Shown: one piece after another, positions 8,038-17,221 of the stretch | Layout of the letters: each line of letters begins with the position of its first letter | How positions within the stretch are numbered: position 1 is the first letter of the stretch | Assembly: GCA_039815415.1 (NCBI GenBank) | Contig: JBCBZH010000003.1 | Location: 1-50,580 of the forward strand | Length of the DNA: 50,580 nt | Direction of reading: 5' to 3' | Source of the DNA: JBCBZH01 sp039815415 | GTDB lineage: Bacteria > Bacteroidota > Rhodothermia > Rhodothermales > Rubricoccaceae | Program-made: the position numbers and the translations under genes | Notes under the pieces: generated by a model | Told to the model about the DNA's origin: nothing | Seen by the model: only the letters and a program-made list of their open reading frames with translations | Database searches by the model: none

Positions 8038-8937
8038 ATGCGCGCATTCCTTCTGCTTCCTGCCCTCGCGCTCGCGGCGTGTGCTTCGCCGTGCGAGACC
8101 ATCAACGAGGCTCAGACAGATCCCGCGATGCAAACGTGTGTGTTCTCGGCCTCGCTAGACGAGAACGCGAGCGGCGCATTCACCCCCGAGGGCGGGGCGC
8201 CGATTTCGTTCGAGGTTTCTGAGCCCCAGGCTCCAGCCATCTCCTTCCCGGACGGCTCTGAGATTCACGACAAGATCTGGGTGCCGCAGGGAGGCGAGCG
8301 GGTGTCCTACGAGGAGGCTCTTGTCGACAGTGCCCGCCACGTCATCGGAACCGCGGCGGCGTCTGGCGTCTACGCACTGGCGATGCAGTGGTCCGGCGAC
8401 GTCCGCATCCATTCCGCCGACGGGGAGCGCCAGCTCGTCGTGCGTGTGCCGGAGGGGGTCGATGAGAGCGCGGCCCGCATCGGGATTCGGGATTGGCCCA
8501 ATCGTGCGATGCGCCTCGCGTTTGCGTCGAACGGGTCTGCCCTCTTCGCCTCTGATGGCCAGCAGAATGTGATGGCATGGGATGCCACGACGGGTGCCGA
8601 ACGATGGACAACGCCCATCCCAACCGAAGGAGAGAGAACCAGCATCATGGACGTGAAGCCCTCGCCTGATGGAAGCCGGGTCGCCGTTCCTACGTATCGC
8701 GCCCTTCACCTGCTGGATGCTCAAACCGGCCAGATCGTCACCCGGTGGGGCTTTCCGGACTGGAAGCACATCATCGGGCGGGTTGTGTGGACGCGGGACG
8801 GCCAGCATGTCGCCGTCCAGTACGGAGGTGGGTATTCAGCGCCCGTTTCTTTGGACTCCGGCACGGGCGTCCGGCGCCAGACGGGGAGTGGCTCCACCTC
8901 CCCACCGAAGGTCGTGCTGCTTCGCGTGCCGTCTTAA
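8038..8937 (+). CDS. Beta-propeller (WD40/PQQ-like) lipoprotein
   Basis: The 299-residue product starts with a lipoprotein signal (MRAFLLLPALALAACAS, lipobox LAAC). From about residue 90 it has propeller-like blades, for example SNGSALFASDGQQNVMAWDATTGAERWTTP and SPDGSRVAVPTYRALHLLDAQTGQIVTRW. The last natural-looking blade ends at about 280 and the tail GVRRQTGSGSTSPP looks unlike a propeller, while another frame there reads APDGEWLHLPTEG. A small frameshift near 8865-8880 may therefore have altered the C-terminus. Partner and ligand are unknown. It converges with the serine hydrolase gene that follows. Confidence 0.6.
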   Translation: MRAFLLLPALALAACASPCETINEAQTDPAMQTCVFSASLDENASGAFTPEGGAPISFEVSEPQAPAISFPDGSEIHDKIWVPQGGERVSYEEALVDSARHVIGTAAASGVYALAMQWSGDVRIHSADGERQLVVRVPEGVDESAARIGIRDWPNRAMRLAFASNGSALFASDGQQNVMAWDATTGAERWTTPIPTEGERTSIMDVKPSPDGSRVAVPTYRALHLLDAQTGQIVTRWGFPDWKHIIGRVVWTRDGQHVAVQYGGGYSAPVSLDSGTGVRRQTGSGSTSPPKVVLLRVPS

Positions 8938-8972
8938 CGGACGGCGCGATGGGTCTGGAGATCGACGGCTGC

Positions 8973-10514
8973 TCAGCGCTGGCGAACCAGCTCCAGCTCG
9001 TAGAACCAGAAGTCGTCGTTGGGTACGTCGAGGCGGAGTTCGATGACCTCGCCCGCAGCGTCGAGGAGGAAGTGGGCGCTACCGCTGCCGAACCAGGCGT
9101 AGGTCTCGCGCCAGTCCAGACGGAAAACGTCGTGGTGGAGCGGCGTTAGGTCGGCCACGAGGTGATCGGCGGCGTCGAAGCGGAGCACCAGCGCCTCGCC
9201 GTCGGCGTCGACCGTTGCATCGCTGAGCAGGTCGCCGCTGTACCGACCTGTGTAGGCACTCAGCGGCACCCTCGGCGGTGCAGTGGCGAACCTCGGCGTG
9301 GTGGTGCTGTCGATGCGGGCATAGAAGGCGGCCCGGCCTTGAGCATCGCGTGCCGCCAGCTCGGAGGTGTCGTTCGAGATGGGCACGCCGAGAGCCTCGT
9401 TGAGGATGCGGTTCGTGAGAGCCGTCTGCAGGCCCGTCATGCTGTTGGTCAGAATCACCACGCCGAGGTTCTCCTCGGGCACCAGCATCAGGCGCGAGAA
9501 CATCCCGTCGTAGCCGCCCCCGTGGCCGACGATCCAGCGACCGTGGTAGTCGTTCAGGAACCACCCCAGCCCGTAGGCACGGACGTGCGTGGACGGCGTG
9601 CGCGCCCGGGCAGCCCGGCTGATGGGGATGAGTGTCTGCGGGCTCCACATCTCGTGCTGCGCATCTGTGCTGAAGAACGTCTCGCCGTCCAGGGTGCCGC
9701 CCTCGAGCTGGAGGCGGATCCAGCGCGTCATGTCGTGGACGCTCGAGATGATGGCGCCTGCCGACCCCATCGCATCCCAGTTGAACCACTCGATGGGGAG
9801 GATCTTGCCGGGCGTCGGCTTGTGCGGGCTGGCGACGTTGGCGACACCCGCCAGCTCGTTCGTGGAGGTCACGGTGCGGTTCATGTCGAGCGGCACGATG
9901 AAGCGTTCCTGCACCAGCTCGTCCCACGGTCGGCCAGTCACGCTTCGGATCACCTCACCCGCAGCAACGAACATGAGGTTCGAGTAGCCATACGACGCCC
10001 GGAACGGACCGGCCTGCGGAACGAACCGCGTTCGCTTCACAACCTCCTCTGCCGAGAACTCGGTGCCGTACCAGAGCAGGTCGCCGCTGTAGGTGCCCAG
10101 CCCGCTCCGGTGGCTTACCAGATCCCGGACGCGCATCTCGCTGGACACATACGGGTTGTACACCTCGAAGTAAGGCAAGTGGTCGCGCACGCGGTCGTCC
10201 CACGAGAGGCGGTCGTCATCCACGAGCGTCGCCAGCGCGGCGGTCGTAAACGCCTTCGTGTTGGAGGCGATGGCAAAGAGCGTGTGCTCGTCCACGGGCT
10301 CCGAGGTGCCGACTTCGGTCACGCCATAGCCCTTCTCGAAGACGACCTCCCCGTTCTGAACAATGGCGACAGCAAAGCCGGGCACGGGCCAGTCGTTCAG
10401 AGCTTCTGCGAAGTAGGTGTCGAGCGCTTCAAGGTTGAGCGATGCCTGCGCCTGTACAGGCACCGCGATGAGAGCCAGAAGACAGAGGAGAACGCGAGTC
10501 GGACGCATGGGCAT
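8973..10514 (-). CDS. Secreted serine hydrolase (beta-lactamase family) with DUF3471
   Basis: The start at 10514 (or 10508) exposes a Sec signal peptide (RVLLCLLALIAVPVQAQA), giving about 513 residues. The class-C beta-lactamase/DD-peptidase fold shows SNTK (84-87, catalytic Ser84 and Lys87), a YGYSN motif (the YxN element) and HGGGYDG (the third motif). The last hundred residues form the DUF3471-type lipocalin-like tail (YTGRYSGD...LVRQR). Such proteins act in the periplasm or outside on peptides, esters or peptidoglycan. The substrate cannot be told. A second protein of this type is encoded at 19.3-21.0 kb. Confidence 0.88.
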   Translation of the reverse strand: MPMRPTRVLLCLLALIAVPVQAQASLNLEALDTYFAEALNDWPVPGFAVAIVQNGEVVFEKGYGVTEVGTSEPVDEHTLFAIASNTKAFTTAALATLVDDDRLSWDDRVRDHLPYFEVYNPYVSSEMRVRDLVSHRSGLGTYSGDLLWYGTEFSAEEVVKRTRFVPQAGPFRASYGYSNLMFVAAGEVIRSVTGRPWDELVQERFIVPLDMNRTVTSTNELAGVANVASPHKPTPGKILPIEWFNWDAMGSAGAIISSVHDMTRWIRLQLEGGTLDGETFFSTDAQHEMWSPQTLIPISRAARARTPSTHVRAYGLGWFLNDYHGRWIVGHGGGYDGMFSRLMLVPEENLGVVILTNSMTGLQTALTNRILNEALGVPISNDTSELAARDAQGRAAFYARIDSTTTPRFATAPPRVPLSAYTGRYSGDLLSDATVDADGEALVLRFDAADHLVADLTPLHHDVFRLDWRETYAWFGSGSAHFLLDAAGEVIELRLDVPNDDFWFYELELVRQR

Positions 10515-10701
10515 CGGGGAGAGCGTCCTGCAAGCTATGACGCCAGCCCGTTGGTGCCCGCTCCAGCTCGGTGCGAGCGACCGCCCGATCGGGCTGGCGA
10601 CAGGCGTCCGATGCATATCTACCAGTCGGCATGGGGCGATTGGCTCAGGGGCTGGAGCCCGGGCGGTCTCTAGTTTGGAGACATCCAGACCTCTGCCACC
10701 G

Positions 10702-11160
10702 ATGCAGCGTCCAACTCTTGCCTACGTCGGCGCCTCGTGGGGGGCTCTCCTCATCGGCACCACCGCCTTCATGATTGGCCTCGTCAACGCGACGATGCAG
10801 TTGAACGAGAAGGGCTACTACCTCGCCGTCCTTCTGTTCGGGTTGTTCGGTGTCATCTCGCTCCAGAAGTCCGTTCGGGACCGCGCTGAGGACATTCCCG
10901 TGACGGCCCTCTACTACGGGATGTGTTGGATCGCCGTGGCGACGGCCCTCGTGCTCCTGACCGTTGGGCTGTGGAACGCGGACCTGCTACTGAGCGAGAA
11001 GGGCTTTTATGGGATGGCCTTTGTGCTGGCGCTGTTCGGAGCCATCACGGTTCAGAAGAACGTCCGCGACAGCGCTCCTCTCGCGGCTGACCTGTCGTTT
11101 CTCGACCGTGATGGGGAAGCGAAGGCCAGTAAGCCCTTCAGTGCGTTCCGGGGCGCCTGA
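10702..11160 (+). CDS. YiaA/YiaB-family inner membrane protein
   Basis: The start at 10702 (MQRPTLAYVGASWG) gives 152 residues with four transmembrane helices arranged as two copies of the two-helix YiaAB domain: GTTAFMIGLVNATMQLNEKGYYLAVLLFG then VLLTVGLWNADLLLSEKGFYGMAFVLALFG. Each copy ends in a basic QKxVRD motif facing the cytoplasm. The family function is unknown. It is divergent from the serine hydrolase gene (187-base gap) and converges with the DUF3224 gene. Confidence 0.85.
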   Translation: MQRPTLAYVGASWGALLIGTTAFMIGLVNATMQLNEKGYYLAVLLFGLFGVISLQKSVRDRAEDIPVTALYYGMCWIAVATALVLLTVGLWNADLLLSEKGFYGMAFVLALFGAITVQKNVRDSAPLAADLSFLDRDGEAKASKPFSAFRGA

Positions 11161-11172
11161 TCTCACCAGGGA

Positions 11173-11577
11173 TTATGAGCCAGATGCCGCCAGCGCGTAG
11201 GTGAGTGTAAACGTGTGGCCCTCAGAGATCTCGACGGTCCCCGAGAGCCCTGCCAACTCGCCCGTTCCCGATCCCGGCACCACATTGCCGAAGGTGGTCG
11301 GCGGCACGCCCGGCCCTATAAGCCCACCATGCTGGATCACAAACGACCCGGAGCGCCCCTCGAGTTGGCCGATCAGTCGCTCCGAGACGAGGTAGCCTGC
11401 GCCGTTGCCTGGTTCCTCCATGCCACAGAAGAGGCCATCGCCCAGGCCGGTGCCCTCAAAGTCACCCGTGAACGTCTTGCCGATGGTGATGCGCGAGAGG
11501 GCTGGACCGGCCTCTGGCGAATCAGACTCGGCGGGGTCCCAGCGGGTAACCTCGAACGAAGAGATAGCAGTCGGCAT
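11173..11577 (-). CDS. DUF3224-family protein
   Basis: With the start at 11577 (MPTAISSFEVTRWDP) the product has 134 residues. It shows the DUF3224 pattern: a first strand FEVTRWDP, ITIGKTFTGDFEGTG, then GRSGSFVIQHGG, VVPGSGTGELAGLSG and a closing HTFTLTYAL. This is an allene-oxide-cyclase-like small barrel of unknown function. No signal peptide is present. A longer frame to 11736 adds low-quality residues and is not preferred. Confidence 0.8.
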   Translation of the reverse strand: MPTAISSFEVTRWDPAESDSPEAGPALSRITIGKTFTGDFEGTGLGDGLFCGMEEPGNGAGYLVSERLIGQLEGRSGSFVIQHGGLIGPGVPPTTFGNVVPGSGTGELAGLSGTVEISEGHTFTLTYALAASGS

Positions 11578-11875
11578 GGTGGCGATGGAGAACCGGTGCC
11601 GAGGATAGGCCGGAGCGAGGACACCTGTGTGTCGGCCGTCAGCTCGATGGGGATGCCAGACATGGACGTGGCGTGATCTCTCAGAGCGGAGAGCTTGCCT
11701 CGAGCTGGCGATGGCCGAGGCCGTTCTGTGCGGCATCGGGATGAGCCATCAGAGCCCACCGACGCCGCACTGGGACCCCGGCGGAGGCACCGGTCGGAGA
11801 GTGAGTCACAGATTATTGTTGAAACAAGTATCGGGCAGGGAGCTTCCCATTAGACCAACGACTCTATCTCTCATC

Positions 11876-12994
11876 ATGACTCTCCTCACGCCCTTCCGCC
11901 TCGGTGACCTCACCGTTCCCAACCGCATGGTAATGGCTCCGCTCACGCGAAGCCGCCACCCCGAGACCGTGCCCAACGACCTCGCGCCGACGTATTACGC
12001 GCAGCGCGCCAGTGCAGGCCTCATCATCGCTGAGGCCACCCAGGTGACTCCGCAGGGACAGGGGTATCCCGTCACACCTGGCATCCACCGCGATACCCAG
12101 ATCGACGCATGGCGAACTGTGACGGATCTTGTCCACGCTGTTGGAGGGCGCATCTTCCTTCAGCTCTGGCACGTCGGCCGCGTCTCACACTCCGCGTACC
12201 ACAACGGTGCCCTGCCTGTCGCGCCGTCGACAATCGCGGCATCTGGACAGGTGATGCTGCCCGACTTCTCGATGGCTGAGTTCGAGACGCCTCGTGCTCT
12301 CACGATCAATGAGATTCACCAGACCGTCGAGGCCTTCCGCGAGGGAGCTGCCAACGCGAAGGAGGCGGGGTTCGACGGCGTCGAGATCCATGCTGCGAAC
12401 GGCTACTTGATCGAGCAATTCCTGTCCTCCGGCACGAACGAGCGAGACGATCTGTACGGAGGCTCCGTGCCGAACCGTGCCCGCTTCCTGGAGGATGTGA
12501 CGACGGCTGTTCTGGAGGAATGGGCACCGGAGCGCGTCGGTGTGCGCTTCTCATTTGGTCAAGGCGCCAACGGTGTGCGCGACGAGAAACCGGCCGAAAC
12601 GTTTGGCTATGCGGCCGAACGAATGGCCGACGCTGGGCTGGTCTACGCCCACGGCGTCCGTGCGCAGAGCCCGCTCAGTGACGGCAGCGGCGGCGGCATG
12701 GACTCCATTCGCCTCCTTCGTCAGCACTTCCGAGGCGCCGTGATCGCCAATGCGGGCTATGACCGTGAAGAGGGCGAGGCGACCGTATCCGACGGCCGGG
12801 CCGACCTCATCGCGTACGGTCGTCCCTTCCTCGCCAATCCGGATCTACCCATCCGCTACGCCGCCCAGGCCGCGGGTCTCGGAGCCGGCCTCAACGAACC
12901 GGACGCCAGCACGTTCTACGGCGGCGGGGCTCAGGGCTACACCGACTACCCGGTCTGGGATGGCCTCGGTGTGTTGGATGAAGAGGCGGCATAG
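11876..12994 (+). CDS. nemA: Old Yellow Enzyme-type alkene reductase
   Basis: The start at 11876 (MTLLTPFRLGDLTVPNRM) yields 372 residues, the normal size for FMN-dependent OYE proteins. Motifs are PLTRSR, QLWHVGRVSH, GFDGVEIHAANGYLIEQFLS, LYGGSVPNRARFLEDV and the C-terminal ANAGYD...IAYGRPFLANPDLP phosphate-binding site. The enzyme reduces activated C=C bonds or nitro/nitrate ester groups with NAD(P)H in the cytoplasm. The gene symbol is given by family likeness. It stands alone, divergent from DUF3224 across 298 bases that contain one copy of the dispersed motif (11701-11709) and presumably both promoters. Confidence 0.9.
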   Translation: MTLLTPFRLGDLTVPNRMVMAPLTRSRHPETVPNDLAPTYYAQRASAGLIIAEATQVTPQGQGYPVTPGIHRDTQIDAWRTVTDLVHAVGGRIFLQLWHVGRVSHSAYHNGALPVAPSTIAASGQVMLPDFSMAEFETPRALTINEIHQTVEAFREGAANAKEAGFDGVEIHAANGYLIEQFLSSGTNERDDLYGGSVPNRARFLEDVTTAVLEEWAPERVGVRFSFGQGANGVRDEKPAETFGYAAERMADAGLVYAHGVRAQSPLSDGSGGGMDSIRLLRQHFRGAVIANAGYDREEGEATVSDGRADLIAYGRPFLANPDLPIRYAAQAAGLGAGLNEPDASTFYGGGAQGYTDYPVWDGLGVLDEEAA

Positions 12995-13074
12995 CACACG
13001 TCTTAGAACGGCACTCGCCCCGCTGAAGGGTGTTGTCAGCGGGGCGAGCCGTGCCAGGCCGTCGACGTGATGGA

Positions 13075-14331
13075 TCAGGCCGCGGTCTCGGTTACGAAAG
13101 GCGCCAGCGCATCGTCCACGGATCGAGCCTCGGGAAACCACCCCAGCAGGCGCTGGATGACGCCGTCCAGCAAAGCGTCCGGGCAGGACGCCCCGGCCGT
13201 CAGGAGCACGTCCACGGGCTGGCGATCCAGGGGCAGCCAGTCGTGGCTGACGAGGTTGGTCTTGGTGCGCCAGTCGAAGTGGCGGACCTCATCCGGGCTC
13301 ACCATCTCGGCCGCATCTCGGACGAAGTAGGTGGGAAGGCCGGCCTCTTCGCACAGCTCCACGAGATGCGACGTGTTGGACGAGTTGTAGCCCCCCACGA
13401 TGAGGGCGATGGCCGAGCTGGCGTTCCGCACAGCGTCGATGAGGGCCAGGGTGGCGTCTTGGTTCTCCTTGGTCGCGTAGCAGAGCGTGTCCGAGGTATC
13501 GGCCACGTTGTCATCGGTTCCATCACGCTCGATGATGGCCTGCCGGAGTCTCTCGGCAATCTCCGCTGTCTCTGTAGCGAGCATGGTGGTCTGGTTGACC
13601 ACACCGATGCGCTGCAGATCTGAGGCGGAGAAGCCGTCGGTCATGCGGCCATAGAAGCGAGCCTGGAGGAAGTCCTCGCCCTGCTCGCCTGTGATGACGG
13701 CGGCGAGGTCGTCAGCCTCGTCGATGTCGCGCAGCACCAGCACAGGCGCCGATTGCTTGGCGCGGCTAATGGTGGCACGCGTCTCTTCGTGGTAGCGCTT
13801 GCCGTGGACGATGATGGTGTGACCCTGCTTGCCGACTTTGTCGCTCTTCTTCCAAACGCGGACCACAAACGGGCAGGTGGTGTCGTACGTCGTTGGGTCA
13901 ACGCCGATCTTCGCTAGCTCGTCCATGACCTCTGTGGGGGCTCCGAAGGCTGGAATGATGACGAGGTCATCGGCCGTCAGCTCGTCGAACGGAATGAGCT
14001 GCTCCCCAGTCGTGGTGCGCAGGAACCGAATGCCTCTCGCCTCCAGGTCCTCGTTGACGTGCGGATTGTGGATCATCTCCGAGAGCAAGAAGATGCGTCC
14101 AGCTGCGGCCTTCTCGGGGTTCTCGTTGATGGCCTTGTAGGCGATCTCGATGGCATTCTCGACACCAAAGCAGAATCCGAAGTGCCGTGCGAGGTGGACA
14201 CGCAACGGCCCGAAGTCCAGCGTGCTGGGCGTGAGGTCCTTCTTACGCGGATCGGCATCGCGACGCACCGCCTTGACGCGGCTGACCACGGGACTACGGT
14301 AGAACTCGGGGACGTCGAACTGGCGGGCCAT
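13075..14331 (-). CDS. ispH: 4-hydroxy-3-methylbut-2-enyl diphosphate reductase
   Basis: This is the last enzyme of the MEP isoprenoid pathway, reducing HMBPP to IPP and DMAPP with a [4Fe-4S] cluster. The three cluster cysteines are visible in HFGFCFGV (about 54), TTCPFV (about 145) and GASCPD (about 393), and the catalytic Glu is in the conserved region before NQTTM. At 418 residues it is the long form, with about 40 extra N-terminal residues and insertions compared with the roughly 310-residue proteobacterial type. It stands alone. Confidence 0.95.
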   Translation of the reverse strand: MARQFDVPEFYRSPVVSRVKAVRRDADPRKKDLTPSTLDFGPLRVHLARHFGFCFGVENAIEIAYKAINENPEKAAAGRIFLLSEMIHNPHVNEDLEARGIRFLRTTTGEQLIPFDELTADDLVIIPAFGAPTEVMDELAKIGVDPTTYDTTCPFVVRVWKKSDKVGKQGHTIIVHGKRYHEETRATISRAKQSAPVLVLRDIDEADDLAAVITGEQGEDFLQARFYGRMTDGFSASDLQRIGVVNQTTMLATETAEIAERLRQAIIERDGTDDNVADTSDTLCYATKENQDATLALIDAVRNASSAIALIVGGYNSSNTSHLVELCEEAGLPTYFVRDAAEMVSPDEVRHFDWRTKTNLVSHDWLPLDRQPVDVLLTAGASCPDALLDGVIQRLLGWFPEARSVDDALAPFVTETAA

Positions 14332-14502
14332 AGGGCTGGGGAGGACGGAGAGAAAGCTATCGGACCGAACGAGCGGACCCGGCCATCGGTGCCGCTCGCG
14401 CTGAGGATGTCCGATGTTCCGCAGAGAATTAGCCGTCTGGACTATCCGATGTCGGGCCCGCGGGAGCGTGACGGTTCAAGAAAGCCTTGGCAAGAGGGAT
14501 CG

Positions 14503-14518
14503 GGTGGGGCGCCCCACC
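14503..14518. repeat. Perfect 16-bp palindrome upstream of ispH and the LTD/CHRD gene
   Basis: GGTGGGGCGCCCCACC is a perfect inverted repeat in the 228-base divergent gap between ispH (minus) and the large secreted protein gene (plus), 42 bases before the latter's ATG. It could be an operator or a hairpin in the 5' untranslated region. No T-tract follows. Nothing else in this gap is recognisable. Confidence 0.4.
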
Positions 14519-14559
14519 GTAGGTTGAGACCCTCTCCCTTGCATACACCTACCTCATAC

Positions 14560-16998
14560 ATGAGACTCGATACCACCTCTGCCCTCCGTGCCGCCTTCGG
14601 GGCTCCTGGGCTTTTCTTGCTCGCCTTGTTGTTGGGCACAGCGCCGGCAGTGGCGCAAATCACGCTTCCGGTAACGTTCGAGGAGTCTATCGACTACGAG
14701 CTTCGCGACTTCGAACCGGGCGGCGTCGACGGGCCGACATCGGTTGTCACCGCGGACCCGACCGACGCGACCAACACGGTTGTCCAGACAGATCGCCCCT
14801 CTACGGCCGTGTGCTACGCGGGTACGACGCTCGCACAAACCTCAGGCTTTGCCCAGCCCATCCCATTCACGGCCGACGCGACGACGATGAGCGCCCGCGT
14901 CTGGTCACCTGAAGCAGGCGCTCTCGTACTGTTCAAGGTTGAGGACAAGGACGATGCTGGCGTTTTCGTCGAGACGTACACCTACACAACCGTCGCTGGT
15001 GGATGGGAGACCATGGTGTTCGACTTCGCCGACCCGAAGCCGAATGGTCAAGCGATCAACCTCAGCGCCACCTACAACAAGGCGTCAATTTTCTTCGATT
15101 TCCAGTGCGGCAGCGTGCCTGCCACCACGCTGCCAGCAGCGAATCGAACCTACTACTTCGACGACGTCGCCTTCGGTGATGGCGCTGCTATGGGTAACGC
15201 CGAAGACGTCGTGATCAACGAGGTGGACTCCGACCAGACAAGCACCGACGCCGCCGAGTTTGTCGAACTCTACAATACGGGCACCACGTCGGCGGACCTA
15301 TCGGGTCACGCGCTCGTGTTCTTCAACGGCTCCGACGATCTGTCGTACGAGCCAGCGTTCGATCTCGATGGTGTCAGCATCGCCGCCGGCGAGTATTACG
15401 TGATCTGCGGCGACGCCGCCAATGTCGATAACTGCGACATGGAGGTGGGTGCTGGGACGACCAACCTGATCCAGAACGGCGCCGATGCGGTCGCACTGGT
15501 GATGGGGGACGCGGCGGACTTCCCCAACGACACCGCGGTGCCCACTAGCGGCGTCATCGACGCGGTCGTTTACGGGACGGGTGACGCCGACGCTGCGGGG
15601 CTGCTCAGTGCGTTGGGTGAAACCACGCAGTATGACGAGGACCTCAACGGCAACAAGGACACGGAGTCAGTTCAGCGCACACCGGACGGGGCCGAGGCAT
15701 TCGTAGTGGCGGGCCCCACGCCCGGTGAGGCCAACGCGACGATCGCTCCAGAGGCGTTTTCGACCATCGCGCTCGGAGCCAATGAGGTCCCTGCTGTGAC
15801 CAGCGATGGCGTTGGCGCCATCACTGCGGTCCTTACAGGCACCGAGCTGGTGGTGACTGGCCGGTTCGACGGCCTTGGAAGCGCGTATCAAGCGTCGCAC
15901 CTGCACGAGGCTGCCGCTGGCGCCAACGGGGGCGTGGTCCAGGCCCTCAGCCCGACGGTTGACGCCGACGGCCTCGGTGGAACATTCGAGGAAGCCAACA
16001 ACACCTTTACAGTGTCGTCCGATGTCGCCCAGGCGCTCCGCGACGGACTCATCTACATCAACATCCACACGACGGACAACGCCGGGGGTGAGATCCGGGG
16101 CCAGTTCAGCGCGGATCCGCCCATGGGGACTGCACTGACTCTCTCCCAGGCACGCACAGTGGGGACGGGGTTCAATGTGATGATCACGGGCACGGTCTCG
16201 CGTGCAGCCGGCGCTTTCTCCTACATCCAGGATGACACCGGTGGCCTCACCATCCGGCAAACCTCGGGAGCCTACTTCGACGAAGTCGCAGGTGGCACCA
16301 TTCAGTCGGGCACCGAAGTGACGGTGACGGGGACGCTCTCGGAGTTCAACGATCTGCTCCAGATCAACGGCGGCGACCTCGATAGCTACTCCGTGGGCAG
16401 CACGGGCGATGCCCCAGAGGCGACCACGGTGACGCTCGCCGAGCTGGCGGCGGACGGAGAGACCTACGAGGGCCAACTGGTGACCATCCTGAACGCCACG
16501 TTCGCGGACACAGGAAACTTCGCAGCGTCGACCAACTACGACATCTCGGACGTTTCCAGCTCGTCGAACGAGGTCGCGATGCGCGTGCCTGGCGCGAACG
16601 ACACCGATGCCGAGGACACGGCCATCCCGTCCGGGCCCACCAACATCACAGGCGTGGTGGGGGAGTTCCGGGGCAACTACCAGATCCTGCTGATCCAGGC
16701 GTCGGACCTGTCGATGGGAGTGGCCGATGAAGCAGGCCCCGAGGCCGAAGGCTTCGCGCTCCGCGCGGCCAACCCGAGCCCTGCAGGCGCCTCTGTGACG
16801 CTCTCGGCACCGGTCGCTGGAGAGGTCACTCTCGAGCTGGTCGACGCCCTCGGCCGCCGCGTGGCCACGCTGATCGACGGACCCGTTTCCGGCGAGCAGA
16901 CGGTCCGCCTGAGCGATGCGTTGGCAACAGGCGTGTACGTGCTTCGCCTGTCGACCGAACAGGGGCAGCTTGCGCGTACGATCACCGTCGTTCGCTAG
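14560..16998 (+). CDS. Secreted LTD/CHRD-domain protein with type IX sorting tail
   Basis: The start at 14560 gives 812 residues. A signal peptide (about 1-33, ending PAVAQ) is followed by a beta-sandwich region resembling a carbohydrate-binding or discoidin fold (35-205), a lamin-tail domain (about 210-345, VINEVDSDQTSTDAAEFVELYN), a CHRD domain (about 400-520, LGANEVPAV...SHLHEAAAGANG...IYINIHTTDNAGGEIRGQF), an OB-fold region (about 520-720) and a type-A C-terminal sorting domain (about 728-812, LVDALGRRV...GVYVLRL). It should be exported by Sec, then by the type IX system, and attached to the surface or released. A related gene follows in tandem. Confidence 0.85.
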   Translation: MRLDTTSALRAAFGAPGLFLLALLLGTAPAVAQITLPVTFEESIDYELRDFEPGGVDGPTSVVTADPTDATNTVVQTDRPSTAVCYAGTTLAQTSGFAQPIPFTADATTMSARVWSPEAGALVLFKVEDKDDAGVFVETYTYTTVAGGWETMVFDFADPKPNGQAINLSATYNKASIFFDFQCGSVPATTLPAANRTYYFDDVAFGDGAAMGNAEDVVINEVDSDQTSTDAAEFVELYNTGTTSADLSGHALVFFNGSDDLSYEPAFDLDGVSIAAGEYYVICGDAANVDNCDMEVGAGTTNLIQNGADAVALVMGDAADFPNDTAVPTSGVIDAVVYGTGDADAAGLLSALGETTQYDEDLNGNKDTESVQRTPDGAEAFVVAGPTPGEANATIAPEAFSTIALGANEVPAVTSDGVGAITAVLTGTELVVTGRFDGLGSAYQASHLHEAAAGANGGVVQALSPTVDADGLGGTFEEANNTFTVSSDVAQALRDGLIYINIHTTDNAGGEIRGQFSADPPMGTALTLSQARTVGTGFNVMITGTVSRAAGAFSYIQDDTGGLTIRQTSGAYFDEVAGGTIQSGTEVTVTGTLSEFNDLLQINGGDLDSYSVGSTGDAPEATTVTLAELAADGETYEGQLVTILNATFADTGNFAASTNYDISDVSSSSNEVAMRVPGANDTDAEDTAIPSGPTNITGVVGEFRGNYQILLIQASDLSMGVADEAGPEAEGFALRAANPSPAGASVTLSAPVAGEVTLELVDALGRRVATLIDGPVSGEQTVRLSDALATGVYVLRLSTEQGQLARTITVVR

Positions 16999-17042
16999 AG
17001 CCGCCAGCTCGCGTATCGCCAGCCCGATGCTGGACAACCTGC

Positions 17043-17073
17043 CGGGGGCGGGGCCACACTGGCTCCGCCCCCG
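17043..17073 (+). terminator. GC-rich hairpin after the LTD/CHRD gene
   Basis: CGGGGGCGG (17043-17051) pairs with CCGCCCCCG (17065-17073) in a 9-bp perfect stem with a 13-base loop, about 45 bases past the stop codon. There is no strong T-run after it. A lone dispersed-motif copy lies just before it at 17003-17011. Confidence 0.5.
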
Positions 17074-17221
17074 ACGTGTATTCTGACCCTGCGATTAGCG
17101 GGCCGAATGGGAACGCAAGCGTGTCAACTCGGAGGGCGTAAACCGATCTGTCCGCTGTCCGGTAAGCGAATCGTTCCCTTTCAAGGATTCTCCCGTTTCC
17201 ACCACATCCCTGTATTCTCCC

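Noticed and set aside
15667..17037. A 456-codon minus-strand frame
   Set aside because: It is antisense to the LTD/CHRD gene and has no domain.
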